From Haloglomus litoreum (GTDB lineage Archaea > Halobacteriota > Halobacteria > Halobacteriales > Haloarculaceae): a stretch of DNA of 64,000 bases. Below the pieces are notes generated by a model. The model was not told the DNA's origin, searched no databases, and worked only from the letters and a program-made list of their open reading frames with translations. Positions within the stretch are counted from its first letter, which is position 1, and the number at the start of each line of letters is the position of its first letter. Shown here in pieces: positions 17,325 to 26,540 of this stretch. The translations under genes were made by a program, and so were the position numbers. The DNA is taken from assembly GCF_029338515.1 (NCBI RefSeq), contig NZ_CP119988.1, positions 1,984,001 to 2,048,000 of the forward strand. Direction: 5' to 3'.

Positions 17325-18329
17325 ATGGCATCCAACCGCGACGTCTTCCTCCCGGTCGCCGCGCAGCCGTCGGTCGACGCGCTCGTCGAGCAGGCCCAGT
17401 CAGCCGAGGACCTGGGCTACGACCGCGCGTGGCTCCCCGAATCCTGGGGTCGCAACGCCGCCGTCGTCCTCACCAGTATCGCCGAGCGAACCGACAGTAT
17501 CGGCATCGGCACGTCCATCATGCCGGTGTACTCCCGGTCGCCGGCGCTCATCGGGATGACCACCGCGACGTTGCAGGAGGTCTCCGAGGGCCGCCTGCGC
17601 CTCGGCGTCGGCCCGTCGGGGCCCATCGTCATCGAGAACTGGCACGGGATCGACTTCGGCAACCCGCTCCGGCGCACCCGTGAGACCGTCGACATCATCA
17701 AGCAGGTGCTCTCCGGGCAGGAGGTGTCCTACGACGGGGAGTACTTCGACCTCGACGGCTTCCGCCTCCGCTGTGACCCGCCCGAGCGCCAGCCGCCCAT
17801 CGACGCCGCCGGGATGGGGCCGAAGGCCGTCGAACTCGCCGGCCGGTTCGCCGACGGCTGGCACGCGCTGATGCTCACCGAGGAGGGCCTCGCCGAGCGC
17901 TACGAGGACTTCCAGCACGGGCGCGAACTCGCCGAGAAGGACCCCGACGGTGGCCAGGTGACGCTGTCCCTGACGTGCATGGCGCTGGAGGACCGGAAAC
18001 GGGCGCGTCAGCTGGTGAGAGGCCACGCAGCCTTCTACATCGGGGGGATGGGAACCTACTACCGCGACAACATGGCGCGCCAGGGGTACGAGGAGGTCGC
18101 CCACGAGGTGTACGACCTGTGGCAGGAGGACGAGAAGCGCGCCGCGACGAGGGCCATCGACGACGACCTGCTTGACACGCTCTGTGTCGGCGGCACGCCC
18201 GACGAGTGTCGCGAGCGCGTCGCCGAGTGGGAGGCGATGGACTGCGTCGACCGCGTCTCCGTCTCGTTCCCCCGCGGCGCGGAGGTGGAGGAGATACTGA
18301 ACACGGTCGAGGCGCTGGCACCTGAATAG
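17325..18329 (+). CDS. LLM-class F420-dependent oxidoreductase
   Basis: This 334-residue luciferase-like monooxygenase-family protein shows AEDLGYDRAWLPESW near the N-terminus, IGIGTSIMPVYSRSPALIGMTTATLQEVSEGRLRLGVG and GRFADGWHALM, the layout of F420-binding TIM-barrel enzymes. Haloarchaea make coenzyme F420, so F420H2-linked reduction or oxidation of an unknown substrate is likely. It follows the YkgJ gene by 86 nt on the same strand but has its own GC-poor upstream element. The downstream gap to 18488 is AT-rich. Confidence 0.85.
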   Translation: MASNRDVFLPVAAQPSVDALVEQAQSAEDLGYDRAWLPESWGRNAAVVLTSIAERTDSIGIGTSIMPVYSRSPALIGMTTATLQEVSEGRLRLGVGPSGPIVIENWHGIDFGNPLRRTRETVDIIKQVLSGQEVSYDGEYFDLDGFRLRCDPPERQPPIDAAGMGPKAVELAGRFADGWHALMLTEEGLAERYEDFQHGRELAEKDPDGGQVTLSLTCMALEDRKRARQLVRGHAAFYIGGMGTYYRDNMARQGYEEVAHEVYDLWQEDEKRAATRAIDDDLLDTLCVGGTPDECRERVAEWEAMDCVDRVSVSFPRGAEVEEILNTVEALAPE

Positions 18330-18488
18330 ATTCTCTCCCGAATATCTGGATTACTATCTCGATTTTATCCGTGTGTGTTGTATTCGTGGTGAAAAGTGTT
18401 ATAACTACATATGAGTGTAGGTCCTGGGGGGTGTTCGCGGCCTCGGTGAACGGAAGACACTTGCCGGGAGTGGCGGAACCGCCGTGTG

Positions 18489-19814
18489 ATGCCCTCCCGA
18501 CGCGCACTCCTGCGAAGCGGTGCCCTCGCGGCGACGGCCGGCCTCGCCGGTTGCTCGGCACTCGCCGGCGACGGTCCCGTCCCGCTCCCCGCCGCCACAC
18601 CCGGCCCCGACGACTGGCCGACGGACGGCTACGACCGGCGGAACACGCGATACAACGCCGGTGCCAGCGTGTCGGACGCCGAGCCGACGCCGCGCTGGTC
18701 CCGCGAGTTCCTGTTCTGTCACGACCCGGTCGTCAGGGGGACGCGTGTCGTGCTGAACGCCGGGACCCGTGAGCGCGAGTTCACTGTCGGGGTGCGCGCG
18801 ACCGACGGCAGCGAGGTCTGGCGCTCGGCGTCGGAGCCGTGGGGGTACCCGACGCCGACGCTCGGTGCGGAGCGGGCCTACGTCACCGGTCCGGACTGTG
18901 CGTTCGGTGTGGACCTCGCCACCGGCGAGGAGACGTGGCGGGGCGACCCGTGCGAGGGCGCCAACACCGCGAGCGGAACCATCGCCGACGGTCGCCTCTA
19001 TCTGGAGTACGGCGGCTACCTCTCGGCGCTCGATGCGACCGGGAAGCGCCGGTGGGCGACGAGCCACGAGGCGCGCGCGAACCCCACCATCGTGGGCGAC
19101 ACGGCGTACGTCGCGACGGGGTTCACGGTCGCTGCCGTGGACCTGACCGCGACGGCCCGGGAGTGGCCGTGGGAGGACCCCGATGGCGACAGTCCTGCGT
19201 ACGCGGACCGCCGAGCGGCCCGGAAGTGGCAGGAGCCGCCCCGTTCGAACGTCGTCGGCTCCCGGTACTACCACTCGCCCGCCGTCTCCGACTCGCTCGT
19301 GTTCGCGACGGCCTCGCGGGAGGACCGCCCCGGCGGTGCGCTGCGGGCACTCGCCCGGACGAACGGCGACGAGCGCTGGGCGGTGGCGTCGCCACCGGAC
19401 CGCGACCCGGGCGAGGAGCTCCGCGATGCACCCGACCCCGTCTCGGACCCGGTGCCGCCGGTGGTGACCGACGACCTCGTGGTCACGAGCCTCGGCGACC
19501 GGCAGGTACTCGCGCTCGACCACGGCGGGGAGATCCAGTGGCGCCGCTCGCTCGCACACAGCGTGACCGAACTCGCCGTCGCGGGTGATACCGTCGTCGC
19601 GGTGACCCACGACCGCTCGGTCGATCACACCGCCGAAGGGCACGGCGGACTGGTCGCGCTCGACCTCGAATCCGGCGGGCGGCGCTGGTCGCTCGGGTTC
19701 GACGACCACGTGTCCGGCCTGGCGCTCGCGGGTGGGACGGTGTACGTGACGGTCGTCGTCGACCGGGACGCCGAGGGTGACGTGGTCGGGAAGCGACTGC
19801 TCGCCCTCTCGTGA
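18489..19814 (+). CDS. PQQ-like beta-propeller lipoprotein (Tat-exported), second copy
   Basis: This 441-residue protein starts PSRRALLRSGALAATAGLAGC, a Tat signal with twin arginine and a lipobox cysteine at about residue 22. The rest is repeated propeller blades (VVLNAG..., FGVDLATGEETWRGD, YLSALDATGKRRW, VVAVTHDRSVDH, LVALDLESGGRRW). It is a clear family relative of 6041-7225 but not a recent duplicate. The AT-rich region 18330-18420 just upstream probably contains its promoter. A GTG directly before the ATG (18486) could serve as start instead. The function outside the cell is unknown. Confidence 0.83.
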   Translation: MPSRRALLRSGALAATAGLAGCSALAGDGPVPLPAATPGPDDWPTDGYDRRNTRYNAGASVSDAEPTPRWSREFLFCHDPVVRGTRVVLNAGTREREFTVGVRATDGSEVWRSASEPWGYPTPTLGAERAYVTGPDCAFGVDLATGEETWRGDPCEGANTASGTIADGRLYLEYGGYLSALDATGKRRWATSHEARANPTIVGDTAYVATGFTVAAVDLTATAREWPWEDPDGDSPAYADRRAARKWQEPPRSNVVGSRYYHSPAVSDSLVFATASREDRPGGALRALARTNGDERWAVASPPDRDPGEELRDAPDPVSDPVPPVVTDDLVVTSLGDRQVLALDHGGEIQWRRSLAHSVTELAVAGDTVVAVTHDRSVDHTAEGHGGLVALDLESGGRRWSLGFDDHVSGLALAGGTVYVTVVVDRDAEGDVVGKRLLALS

Positions 19815-19916
19815 CCGCCCGTTCGAGCGGCCGACATCACCGCGGCGCCGTCGTGTGATAAACGGGCGCCGAACCACGGAGGTAACTACTTGAGTCCGCC
19901 GTCCGCGTGGCGGGGT

Positions 19917-21617
19917 ATGAGCGACGACTACACCGGCGCGGACCTGTTCGTGGACGCCCTCGAACAGTACGGCGTCGAGCACGTCTTCGGCAACCCCGGC
20001 ACGACCGAACTGCCGGTGATGGAGGCCCTCTCGCACAGCGACCTGGAGTACGTCCTCGGGTTACAGGAGGACATCGCGGTCGGGATGGCCGCCGGCTACG
20101 CCCAGACCCGGCGCTATCACGCGCACCACGACCCGGGCATCAACCCGGTCGGCGTGGTCAATCTGCACATCACGCCCGGCCTCGCACATGGCACCGGGAA
20201 CATCTTCAACGCGGAGTTCTCCGGCGCCCCGCTGGTGGTGACAGCGGGCAACCACGAACTCGACTTCCGCCACGAGGAGCCGCTGCTGGACGGCGACCTC
20301 GAGAAGCTGGTCGAGCAGTTCTGCAAGGATTCGGCCGAGGTGACCGACATCGACGCGCTGCCGCTGCTCCTTCGCCGGGCGATGCGGACGGCGCTCACGC
20401 CGCCGACGGGACCCGTCTTCCTCGGGCTCCCGGTGGACGTGATGCTGGAGGAGACGGACGACGACCCCCTGCAGCTGGGTGAGATTCCGGACGCCGGCGC
20501 GGGCGACCCCACGCAGATCGACAGGGCCGCCGACCAGCTCGTCGAGGCCGACGAGCCCGTGCTGGTGCTGGGCGACCACGTCGCACGCTCGGGCCGCGGG
20601 GCGGTCGAGGCCGCGGTCGACCTGGCGGAGGCCAGCGGCGCACGTGTCCACGGGGAGATCCTCGCCAGCGAGACCAACTTCCCGACCGATCACGAGCAGT
20701 GGGTCTCGTTCGTCGGCACCGGCGAGAACATCGCGAAGATGCTGATGGACACCGACACCATCGCCTTCGTCGGCTGTTCGACGCACACGACCCTCCTGAA
20801 ACACGAGAGCCCGCTGCTGGACGAGGACACGACGGCCATCCACGTCTCGCCGGACCCGAAGGAGGTCGGCAAGAACTACCACGTCGACGCCGGCATCATC
20901 GGCGACCCCGGGCGCGTGATGACCCAGCTCGCGGAGAAACTGGCGGACCGCCTCGACGAGGAGACCCGACAGGAACGCGTCGACAACGTCGTCAACACGA
21001 AGGAGATGCTGGCGGGCACGATGAAACAGCTCGGCGAGGACCCGAAGCCCGAGGGCGACACCCGCGCCTCGAAGGCGGAACTCGTCGACACGATGAGCGA
21101 GGTGCTCGACGTGGAGAACACCCACATCGTCGACGAGGGCGTCACCTCGAAGTTCGCGCTGCTGACACGCTACAACCTGCAGCCGGATTCGTTCGTGGCG
21201 ACGAAGGGCGGCGGCCTCGGCTACGGGCTCCCCGCCAGCGTCGGCGCGGCGCTCGCCGAGGAGATGACCAACGACCCCCGGGACGTGGTCGGCTACATCG
21301 GCGACGGGTCGTACCTCTACTACCCGAACTCGATGTACACCGCCGCGGCGCTGGACCTCGACCTGACGGTCATCGTCCCGGACAACCGCAACTACCGCAT
21401 CCTGAAGGACAACACGCTGGAGATGATGGGCGGCACGGAGGCGGACTACGAGTTCGTCGGGATGGACTTCGACCCGCACGTCGACATCCCGAAGAACGCC
21501 GAGAGCCACGGGGCCCGCGGGCAGCTCGTCGAGACGCCCGAGGAGATCGCCCCCGCCCTGGAGGAGGCGCTCGCGACCGACGGCCCGGACGTGCTGGACG
21601 TCCTCGTCCACGACTGA
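19917..21617 (+). CDS. Thiamine-diphosphate enzyme, benzoylformate decarboxylase-like
   Basis: This 566-residue enzyme has the three domains of the POX/acetolactate-synthase family. The catalytic glutamate is in LQEDIAVGMAAGYA. NLHITPGLAHGTGNIFNA, with ITAGNH-like sequence after it, matches the benzoylformate-decarboxylase pattern. The ThDP site runs from GYIGDGSYLYYPNS to VPDNRNYR. It probably decarboxylates a 2-oxo acid to an aldehyde; acetolactate or oxalyl-CoA activity is less likely because no FAD- or CoA-site signature is evident. The zinc alcohol dehydrogenase starts 71 nt downstream on the same strand and may use the aldehyde. Confidence 0.82.
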   Translation: MSDDYTGADLFVDALEQYGVEHVFGNPGTTELPVMEALSHSDLEYVLGLQEDIAVGMAAGYAQTRRYHAHHDPGINPVGVVNLHITPGLAHGTGNIFNAEFSGAPLVVTAGNHELDFRHEEPLLDGDLEKLVEQFCKDSAEVTDIDALPLLLRRAMRTALTPPTGPVFLGLPVDVMLEETDDDPLQLGEIPDAGAGDPTQIDRAADQLVEADEPVLVLGDHVARSGRGAVEAAVDLAEASGARVHGEILASETNFPTDHEQWVSFVGTGENIAKMLMDTDTIAFVGCSTHTTLLKHESPLLDEDTTAIHVSPDPKEVGKNYHVDAGIIGDPGRVMTQLAEKLADRLDEETRQERVDNVVNTKEMLAGTMKQLGEDPKPEGDTRASKAELVDTMSEVLDVENTHIVDEGVTSKFALLTRYNLQPDSFVATKGGGLGYGLPASVGAALAEEMTNDPRDVVGYIGDGSYLYYPNSMYTAAALDLDLTVIVPDNRNYRILKDNTLEMMGGTEADYEFVGMDFDPHVDIPKNAESHGARGQLVETPEEIAPALEEALATDGPDVLDVLVHD

Positions 21618-21688
21618 GTCGTCCGGTCGACGGGCACAGGCCGTCGGACCGGACCTACACTTTTCCGAGCGGGATGCGACGGGCAGCT

Positions 21689-22690
21689 ATGCGCGCTGTC
21701 CGCTTCCACCCCGACGAAGGATTGCGGATCGAGCAGGTCGACCGCCCCGATGTCGGGCCGGGCGAGGTACTGGTCGAGGTCGCCGCCTGTGGCGTCTGTC
21801 ACTCCGACCTCCACCTGCTCGACGGCGATATGCCCATCCCGCGGCCGACGACGCTCGGCCACGAGGTGGCCGGTACGGTCGTCGAGACGGGCGAGGGTGT
21901 CGCGACGGCCGAGGGGACGGACGTGGCGGTGTTCGGCGGCTGGGGCTGTGGCTCATGCGCTGTCTGTGACCGCGGCGAGGACCAGCTCTGCAACCTCGCG
22001 AACTGGGTCGGTATCGGCAACGATGGCGGTTACGCCGAGTACCTCCGCGTCCCGACGGAGAAGTACGTCCTCCCGCTCGACGGCCTCGACCCGAGGATGG
22101 CGGCGCCGCTGACCGACGCCGCGCTGACGCCGTATCGAGCGGTCCAGCAGGCCGGTGACCTCACGCCCGCCGATACCGTCGTCTGCACCGGCATCGGCGG
22201 CCTCGGACAGTTCGGCGTCCAGTTCGCGGCCATGACCGGGGCACAGGTGGTCGCGGTCGATCTCGACGCGGACAAACTCGACCGGGCGCTCGAACTCGGG
22301 GCCGACGCGACGGTCGATGCCAGCGAGACGCGCGTCCCCTCGGCCATCAACCGGGTCGCCGCAGGTGAGGTCGCGGCGGTCCTGGACTTCGTCGGCGCCG
22401 ACGACACCCTCCAGTGGGGGTCGAACGTGCTCGGTGTCGGCGGCCACCTCGTCCTCGCGGGCATCGGCGGGGGCTCCATCGACTTCTCCTGGAACCCGCT
22501 CGCGGGGCAGGAGCTGACCTATCGGACCGTCCAGTGGGGAAGCGTGCCCGAGTTGCGGGAGGTCCTGACCGTCGCCCGGCGGGGCGATCTCGACGTGCGG
22601 ACCGAACCGGTCGGCTTCGACGACCTGCAGGCGACGCTCGACCGACTGCGCGCCGGCGAGGTCGAGAGCCGGGCCGTCCTGACGCCCTGA
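21689..22690 (+). CDS. Zinc-dependent alcohol dehydrogenase (MDR family)
   Basis: This 333-residue medium-chain dehydrogenase has the catalytic zinc ligands in ACGVCHSDLHLL and LGHEVAGTV. A structural-zinc loop with four cysteines is seen in WGCGSCAVCDRGEDQLC, and the Rossmann motif is GIGGLGQFGVQFA. It should oxidise an alcohol or reduce an aldehyde with NAD(P). It follows the ThDP decarboxylase closely, suggesting an Ehrlich-type route from 2-oxo acid to alcohol or the reverse; this is inference. The ATG at 21689 is preferred; an in-frame ATG 15 nt upstream is also possible. Confidence 0.87.
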   Translation: MRAVRFHPDEGLRIEQVDRPDVGPGEVLVEVAACGVCHSDLHLLDGDMPIPRPTTLGHEVAGTVVETGEGVATAEGTDVAVFGGWGCGSCAVCDRGEDQLCNLANWVGIGNDGGYAEYLRVPTEKYVLPLDGLDPRMAAPLTDAALTPYRAVQQAGDLTPADTVVCTGIGGLGQFGVQFAAMTGAQVVAVDLDADKLDRALELGADATVDASETRVPSAINRVAAGEVAAVLDFVGADDTLQWGSNVLGVGGHLVLAGIGGGSIDFSWNPLAGQELTYRTVQWGSVPELREVLTVARRGDLDVRTEPVGFDDLQATLDRLRAGEVESRAVLTP

Positions 22691-22773
22691 GGGTCCTGCA
22701 GCGCTACGGAGGACCGGCCGGCCGAGCATTCACGAGACGGTAGGTTGAAGCCCGCGCGCACGCAGGCCATGGT

Positions 22774-22905
22774 ATGAACCTGCAGGAGTTCGACCACCCG
22801 ACCTGGTTCACGGCCGCCGGGACGCTCGTCAGCTACACCGTCATCCTCCTGGCGATGTTCGTCCTGCTGTTCGTCGTGCCGTACGCCATCTTTCTCGCCA
22901 TCTGA
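22774..22905 (+). CDS. 43-residue single-span membrane protein
   Basis: The frame encodes 43 residues starting MNLQEFDHPTWFTAAGT, followed by one hydrophobic span of about 25 residues (VSYTVILLAMFVLLFVVPYAIF). The ATG is preceded by a small promoter-like element (GGTTGAAG) about 30 nt upstream, and codon use is typical of the genome. Small membrane proteins of this form are common in haloarchaea and mostly uncharacterised. It stands alone between the alcohol dehydrogenase and the convergent phospholipase-D-like gene. Confidence 0.65.
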   Translation: MNLQEFDHPTWFTAAGTLVSYTVILLAMFVLLFVVPYAIFLAI

Positions 22906-22910
22906 GGCGG

Positions 22911-24608
22911 TCACCACCCTACGCGCTCGTTCTCGTCGACACTGACTCCCGAGCGCTGCTCGAACTCGAACCGGCTCGCCAGCCACAGCGCACCCGCCAC
23001 GGCACCGAGCAGCGCGACTAGCAGCCCCACCGGAACCCGCCATGCCCCGCCACGCCAGTCGGCCCGGAAGACGCGCCGGAAGTACCGGGCGGCGCCCTCG
23101 CTCCGGAGCGCGAGGACGACCTCGCGGTTCTCGCGTGCCGAGTGGTTGTTCCAGTTGAGGGAGCCCAGGATGGCACGCTCGCCGTCCACGACCAGCCCCT
23201 TGGCGTGAACCTTCCCGTAACGGCCCCGTGGCTCGGCCAGCTTCGCCTCGAGGTCGAGCCCCTCCCGCGCGGCGCGCTCGTTGAGCGCCCGCACCACGGC
23301 GCGGTTCTCCTCGCGGGCGTACCAGACGCCGTTCAGGAGGACCCGGACACGGACGCCACGACGGGCGGCCCGGACCAGCGCGCGGACGAACGGCTGGTCG
23401 GGGCTCCCGGCAGTCGCCTGCAGCACCCGGACGGACTCCTCGGCCGCATCGATCCGTTCGACGACGGCCCGTTCGGCGTTGTCCGGTGCGACCAGCACGT
23501 GGACGTGGTCGACCGGGACCGTCCGCGGGCGGAACCGGGTCGGGTACGAGGCGTTGGCGGCCCCGCCCGGCTCGAAGCCGTCGTACGTCGGCCTGACGGC
23601 GGACCACGGGCGAGCCCCGCGAGCGTCGAAGTCCGCGTGGAACGTCCGGGCGAGCGCCGCCGCGGTCTCGTCGTCCCGGACGGTCACACCCCAGCCGCGC
23701 GAGCCGTTGCCCCCGACGCCCGCCGGCTTCCAGTTCTCGGTCAGCACGACCGCCCGGTCGTCCGCGACGGCGTACTTCGGGTGGTGGAAGTCGTAGCGTG
23801 CGTGTGGGCCCCCGACGAGTCGGACCCGGACGCCGGCGTCGACGAGTCGGTCGAGCACCCGTGCCTCGGGGCGCGAGAGCCCACCGACCGGCGCCCCGTC
23901 GACCAGCACCCGGACGCGGACGCCGCTGCGGGCGGCCGCGACGAGTGCGTCGGCGACCCGCTCGGAGGTGAGCGTGTACCCGGCGAGCAGGAGCCGTTCG
24001 TCGGCCGCCCGGAGCGCCTGGACCGGCGGCCCCGGCGCGTCCGGCAGGACGAACGTCGTCGCTCGCCCCCCGTCCGTGCTCCGGACCGGGAAGGCCGTCG
24101 CGCCGATGGGCCGGAAGCCGTCGGCTCCGGGCCGGTAGACCTCGCCCTCCGGGGCGTCCCGGTAGGACACCGTATCGACGACGACACCGTCGACGAGCAG
24201 GTGGACCTCCTCGCCGCCGTTGGCGAGCGCGGGGAGGTCGACCCGGACGACCCGCCCAGGGTCGAGACCGCCGCCCGCCGTCCGGTTGGCCACGGCACCA
24301 GGTGCGGCCGTGAGGGTGACGCGTCCGCCGACGGTCCGGTTCGGGAGGGCGACGCGCTCCTCGCCGTCGTCGATACCGAAGCGTCCGAGATCCGTCCCTG
24401 GCGGCACCGAGAGGGTGATTGACTCGCCCCGGTCCTCCGTGGCGGTGGGGTTGGGAACGACGCTGACCATCTCGGGGCCACCGGCGACGCCGACGCTGCC
24501 CGCTGCCGGAGCGACGAGTCCGAGGACGGCCACGAGGAGTACCGTGGCTCCCGTCGGGAACCCGGTGGCCGGTCGTGCGAGCGGTACCGCGGACGAGGGA
24601 CTCCGCAC
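22911..24608 (-). CDS. Phospholipase-D-fold surface protein with C-terminal membrane anchor
   Basis: This 565-residue protein has an N-terminal hydrophobic signal (residues 20-42). An all-beta domain follows at about 45-190 that looks like a lamin-tail type fold. Next come two PLD repeats with complete HKD motifs: HHPKYAVADD with TENW, and KVHAKGLVVDGERAILGSLNWNNHS. One membrane span (VGLLVALLGAVAGALWLASRF) precedes a short charged C-terminus. Two HKD motifs make one active site for phosphodiester cleavage, so it may be an extracellular nuclease or phospholipase. It converges with the 43-residue gene, only 5 nt away. Confidence 0.83.
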   Translation of the reverse strand: MRSPSSAVPLARPATGFPTGATVLLVAVLGLVAPAAGSVGVAGGPEMVSVVPNPTATEDRGESITLSVPPGTDLGRFGIDDGEERVALPNRTVGGRVTLTAAPGAVANRTAGGGLDPGRVVRVDLPALANGGEEVHLLVDGVVVDTVSYRDAPEGEVYRPGADGFRPIGATAFPVRSTDGGRATTFVLPDAPGPPVQALRAADERLLLAGYTLTSERVADALVAAARSGVRVRVLVDGAPVGGLSRPEARVLDRLVDAGVRVRLVGGPHARYDFHHPKYAVADDRAVVLTENWKPAGVGGNGSRGWGVTVRDDETAAALARTFHADFDARGARPWSAVRPTYDGFEPGGAANASYPTRFRPRTVPVDHVHVLVAPDNAERAVVERIDAAEESVRVLQATAGSPDQPFVRALVRAARRGVRVRVLLNGVWYAREENRAVVRALNERAAREGLDLEAKLAEPRGRYGKVHAKGLVVDGERAILGSLNWNNHSARENREVVLALRSEGAARYFRRVFRADWRGGAWRVPVGLLVALLGAVAGALWLASRFEFEQRSGVSVDENERVGW

Positions 24609-24732
24609 GGGGCGGTTGGTCCCGGGACCCTACTTGAATCTACGTGAGGGGGACCGCGGCAACGATTGCGAGATATGTTCAGAAACCGGGCGAGAACTCC
24701 CGGAGAACAAAGATTATCGGCCTGTTCCGAGT

Positions 24733-26478
24733 TCAGGCCTCTTGCTTCGTCTTCCCGAGCGCGTCCGCGGCGCGCTGGGCCTCGTCCTGCACGATGAACG
24801 CGCGGTCGTCGGCGTAGGCCGCGGCCGATTCGAGCGCCCGCTCCGTGCCGATCTGGTTGAGCGCCCAGGCCGCCGCGGCGCGGACCGAATCGTCGTCGTC
24901 CTCGGTGATGCGGCTAGCGAGCGGGTCGATGGCGCGGGTGTCGCCGATCATCCCCAGCGTGCGGGCCGCGCGGGCGCGGACCTCGGCGTCCTCGGCGACG
25001 AGGCGGTCGGCCACGTCCTGAGTCGCCTCCTCGCTGCCGATCTCGCCGAGCGCCCGGAGGACCGTCCGCTGGAGCGGCGGGTTCGACTCGTCCTGGATGT
25101 AGTCGACCAGCGTCTCGACGGCACGGTCGTCGGCGATCTTGCCGAGTACCTCGATGGCCGGCCGGTCGCGCTTCTGGGCGCGCTCCATCATCGCGTCGTA
25201 GGCCTCCTCGGAGCCCATCCGGCGGAAGGCGTCGATGCAGTTCTCCTCCATGAACTCGCTGGTGAGGTACTCCAGCGCCATGAGGATGCGCTCGGGGTCG
25301 TTCTCCTGCTCGGCGATGCGGACGACGCTCAGCTCGGGCGGGAAGTCCTTCCGGTTCTCGGAGGTGAGCCGGTCGTAGAACCCCTCGGCGGTCATCTTCT
25401 GGCGGACGGAGAGGTCGTCCCACGTCTCGGCGTCGTCGACACCGCTCTCCAGTGCGTCGGCCGCCTCCACCAGCGCGGCTAGCGTCTCGGCGTCCTCGTC
25501 GGCGTCGAGGCCGGCGCCCTCGATGGCTTCGGCAGCCTCGTCGAGCGCCGCGGACGCGTCGGCTGGCGTCTCGCCGGCGTCGGCGTCGACCGAGAGGTCC
25601 TGCTCCTCCAGCGCCGCCAGGAACGTTGCCACGGCATCGACGGCCTCGGTCTCGCCGCGCTCGGTCCACTCGGCCTCGCCCAGGGTCCCCTGGGCCGACT
25701 CGATGACCGCGACAACGTCCTCGGCGTATGGGCCACGGGCCTCCTCGATGCCGTCGCGGAGTTCCTCGACGCGGGCCTCCAGCTCTGCACGCGGGTCCTC
25801 CGCGTCCTCGTCGTCCTCGTCAGGTTCGGGCAGGTCGGCGGCCTCCAGCGTGGCGGCCACGTCGTCGAGGTCGGCCTCCACGTCGTCGAGGTCGGCCTCC
25901 GTCTCTGCTGCCTCCAGGGCCTCCGCGACCTCGTCGAGCTGTTCGTTCAACTCCTCGGCCCCGACGTCGACCGCGAGCGCGTCCTCCTCGTCCGCTGCGT
26001 CCTCTTCGTCATCTGCTGCTTCTTCGGTGTCCTCCCCGTTGTCTGCTGCTTCTTCGGTGTCCTCCCCGTTGTCTGCTGCTTCTTCGGTGTCCTCCCCGTT
26101 GTCTGCTGCTTCTTCGGTGTCCTCCCCGTTGTCTGCTGCTTCTTCGGTGTCCTCCCCGTTGTCTGCTGCTTCTTCGGTGTCCTCCCCGTTGTCTGCTGCT
26201 TCTTCGGTGTCCTCTGTGTCGGCGTCGGGTTCGGCCGCATCCGATTCGGCCTCCTCCTCGTCCGCCTCCCTCGCTTCGGTCTCGGGTTCCGCGGCCTCGT
26301 CGGCCGCTTCCTCGTCCTCGGTCGCTGCATCGGCATCTTCGGTCTCCTCGGACGCGTCGGGCACCGTCTCGCCCTCCTCGTCCGGGCTCTCGTTCTCGAA
26401 ATCGAACTCCTCGTCGTCGGCCGACTCGGCCGTGTCGGGGGAGTCCTCGGGGTCGTCGGGCGCGTCCTCGTCGCTCAT
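24733..26478 (-). CDS. Acidic HEAT-repeat protein with tandem repeat region
   Basis: The 581-residue protein has a very acidic, disordered N-terminal half, including six near-perfect copies of EEAADNGEDT plus a partial copy. A helical middle follows, then C-terminal HEAT/PBS-lyase-like repeats from about residue 420: RPAIEVLGKIADDRAVETLVDYI, RTVLRALGEIGSEEATQDVADRL, RAARTLGMIGDTRAIDPLASRI. HEAT repeats mediate protein binding; no catalytic domain is seen. The start at 26478 is preferred because a TATA-like CTTTGG lies about 27 nt upstream on the minus strand; a start at 26496 is in frame. The pssA-like gene lies 62 nt upstream on the same strand. Confidence 0.82.
   Translation of the reverse strand: MSDEDAPDDPEDSPDTAESADDEEFDFENESPDEEGETVPDASEETEDADAATEDEEAADEAAEPETEAREADEEEAESDAAEPDADTEDTEEAADNGEDTEEAADNGEDTEEAADNGEDTEEAADNGEDTEEAADNGEDTEEAADNGEDTEEAADDEEDAADEEDALAVDVGAEELNEQLDEVAEALEAAETEADLDDVEADLDDVAATLEAADLPEPDEDDEDAEDPRAELEARVEELRDGIEEARGPYAEDVVAVIESAQGTLGEAEWTERGETEAVDAVATFLAALEEQDLSVDADAGETPADASAALDEAAEAIEGAGLDADEDAETLAALVEAADALESGVDDAETWDDLSVRQKMTAEGFYDRLTSENRKDFPPELSVVRIAEQENDPERILMALEYLTSEFMEENCIDAFRRMGSEEAYDAMMERAQKRDRPAIEVLGKIADDRAVETLVDYIQDESNPPLQRTVLRALGEIGSEEATQDVADRLVAEDAEVRARAARTLGMIGDTRAIDPLASRITEDDDDSVRAAAAWALNQIGTERALESAAAYADDRAFIVQDEAQRAADALGKTKQEA
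25859..25900 (-). repeat. 21-bp tandem duplication in the same gene
   Basis: Two adjacent identical 21-bp units encode the heptad LDDVEAD/LDDVAAT type sequence. The heptad spacing suggests a coiled coil. It is separate from the 30-bp repeat. Confidence 0.8.
26011..26220 (-). repeat. 30-bp tandem repeat (VNTR) inside the HEAT-repeat gene
   Basis: Seven 30-bp units lie head to tail. The first six are identical or nearly so and the seventh diverges in its last ten bases. On the coding strand each unit encodes NGEDTEEAAD, so copy-number changes keep the reading frame. The identical copies use GAA and GCA codons that are otherwise uncommon in this GC-rich genome, which points to recent expansion. 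Confidence 0.95.
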
Positions 26479-26540
26479 GGGGGTGAGTTGTTCCATTCGC
26501 GCCAAAGGCGTTTCCGTTCGCTTCCCGCGGTGGGCGACGC

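Noticed and set aside
26011-26220. 30-bp repeats as a CRISPR array
   Set aside because: Units are directly adjacent without spacers and lie in frame inside a coding region.
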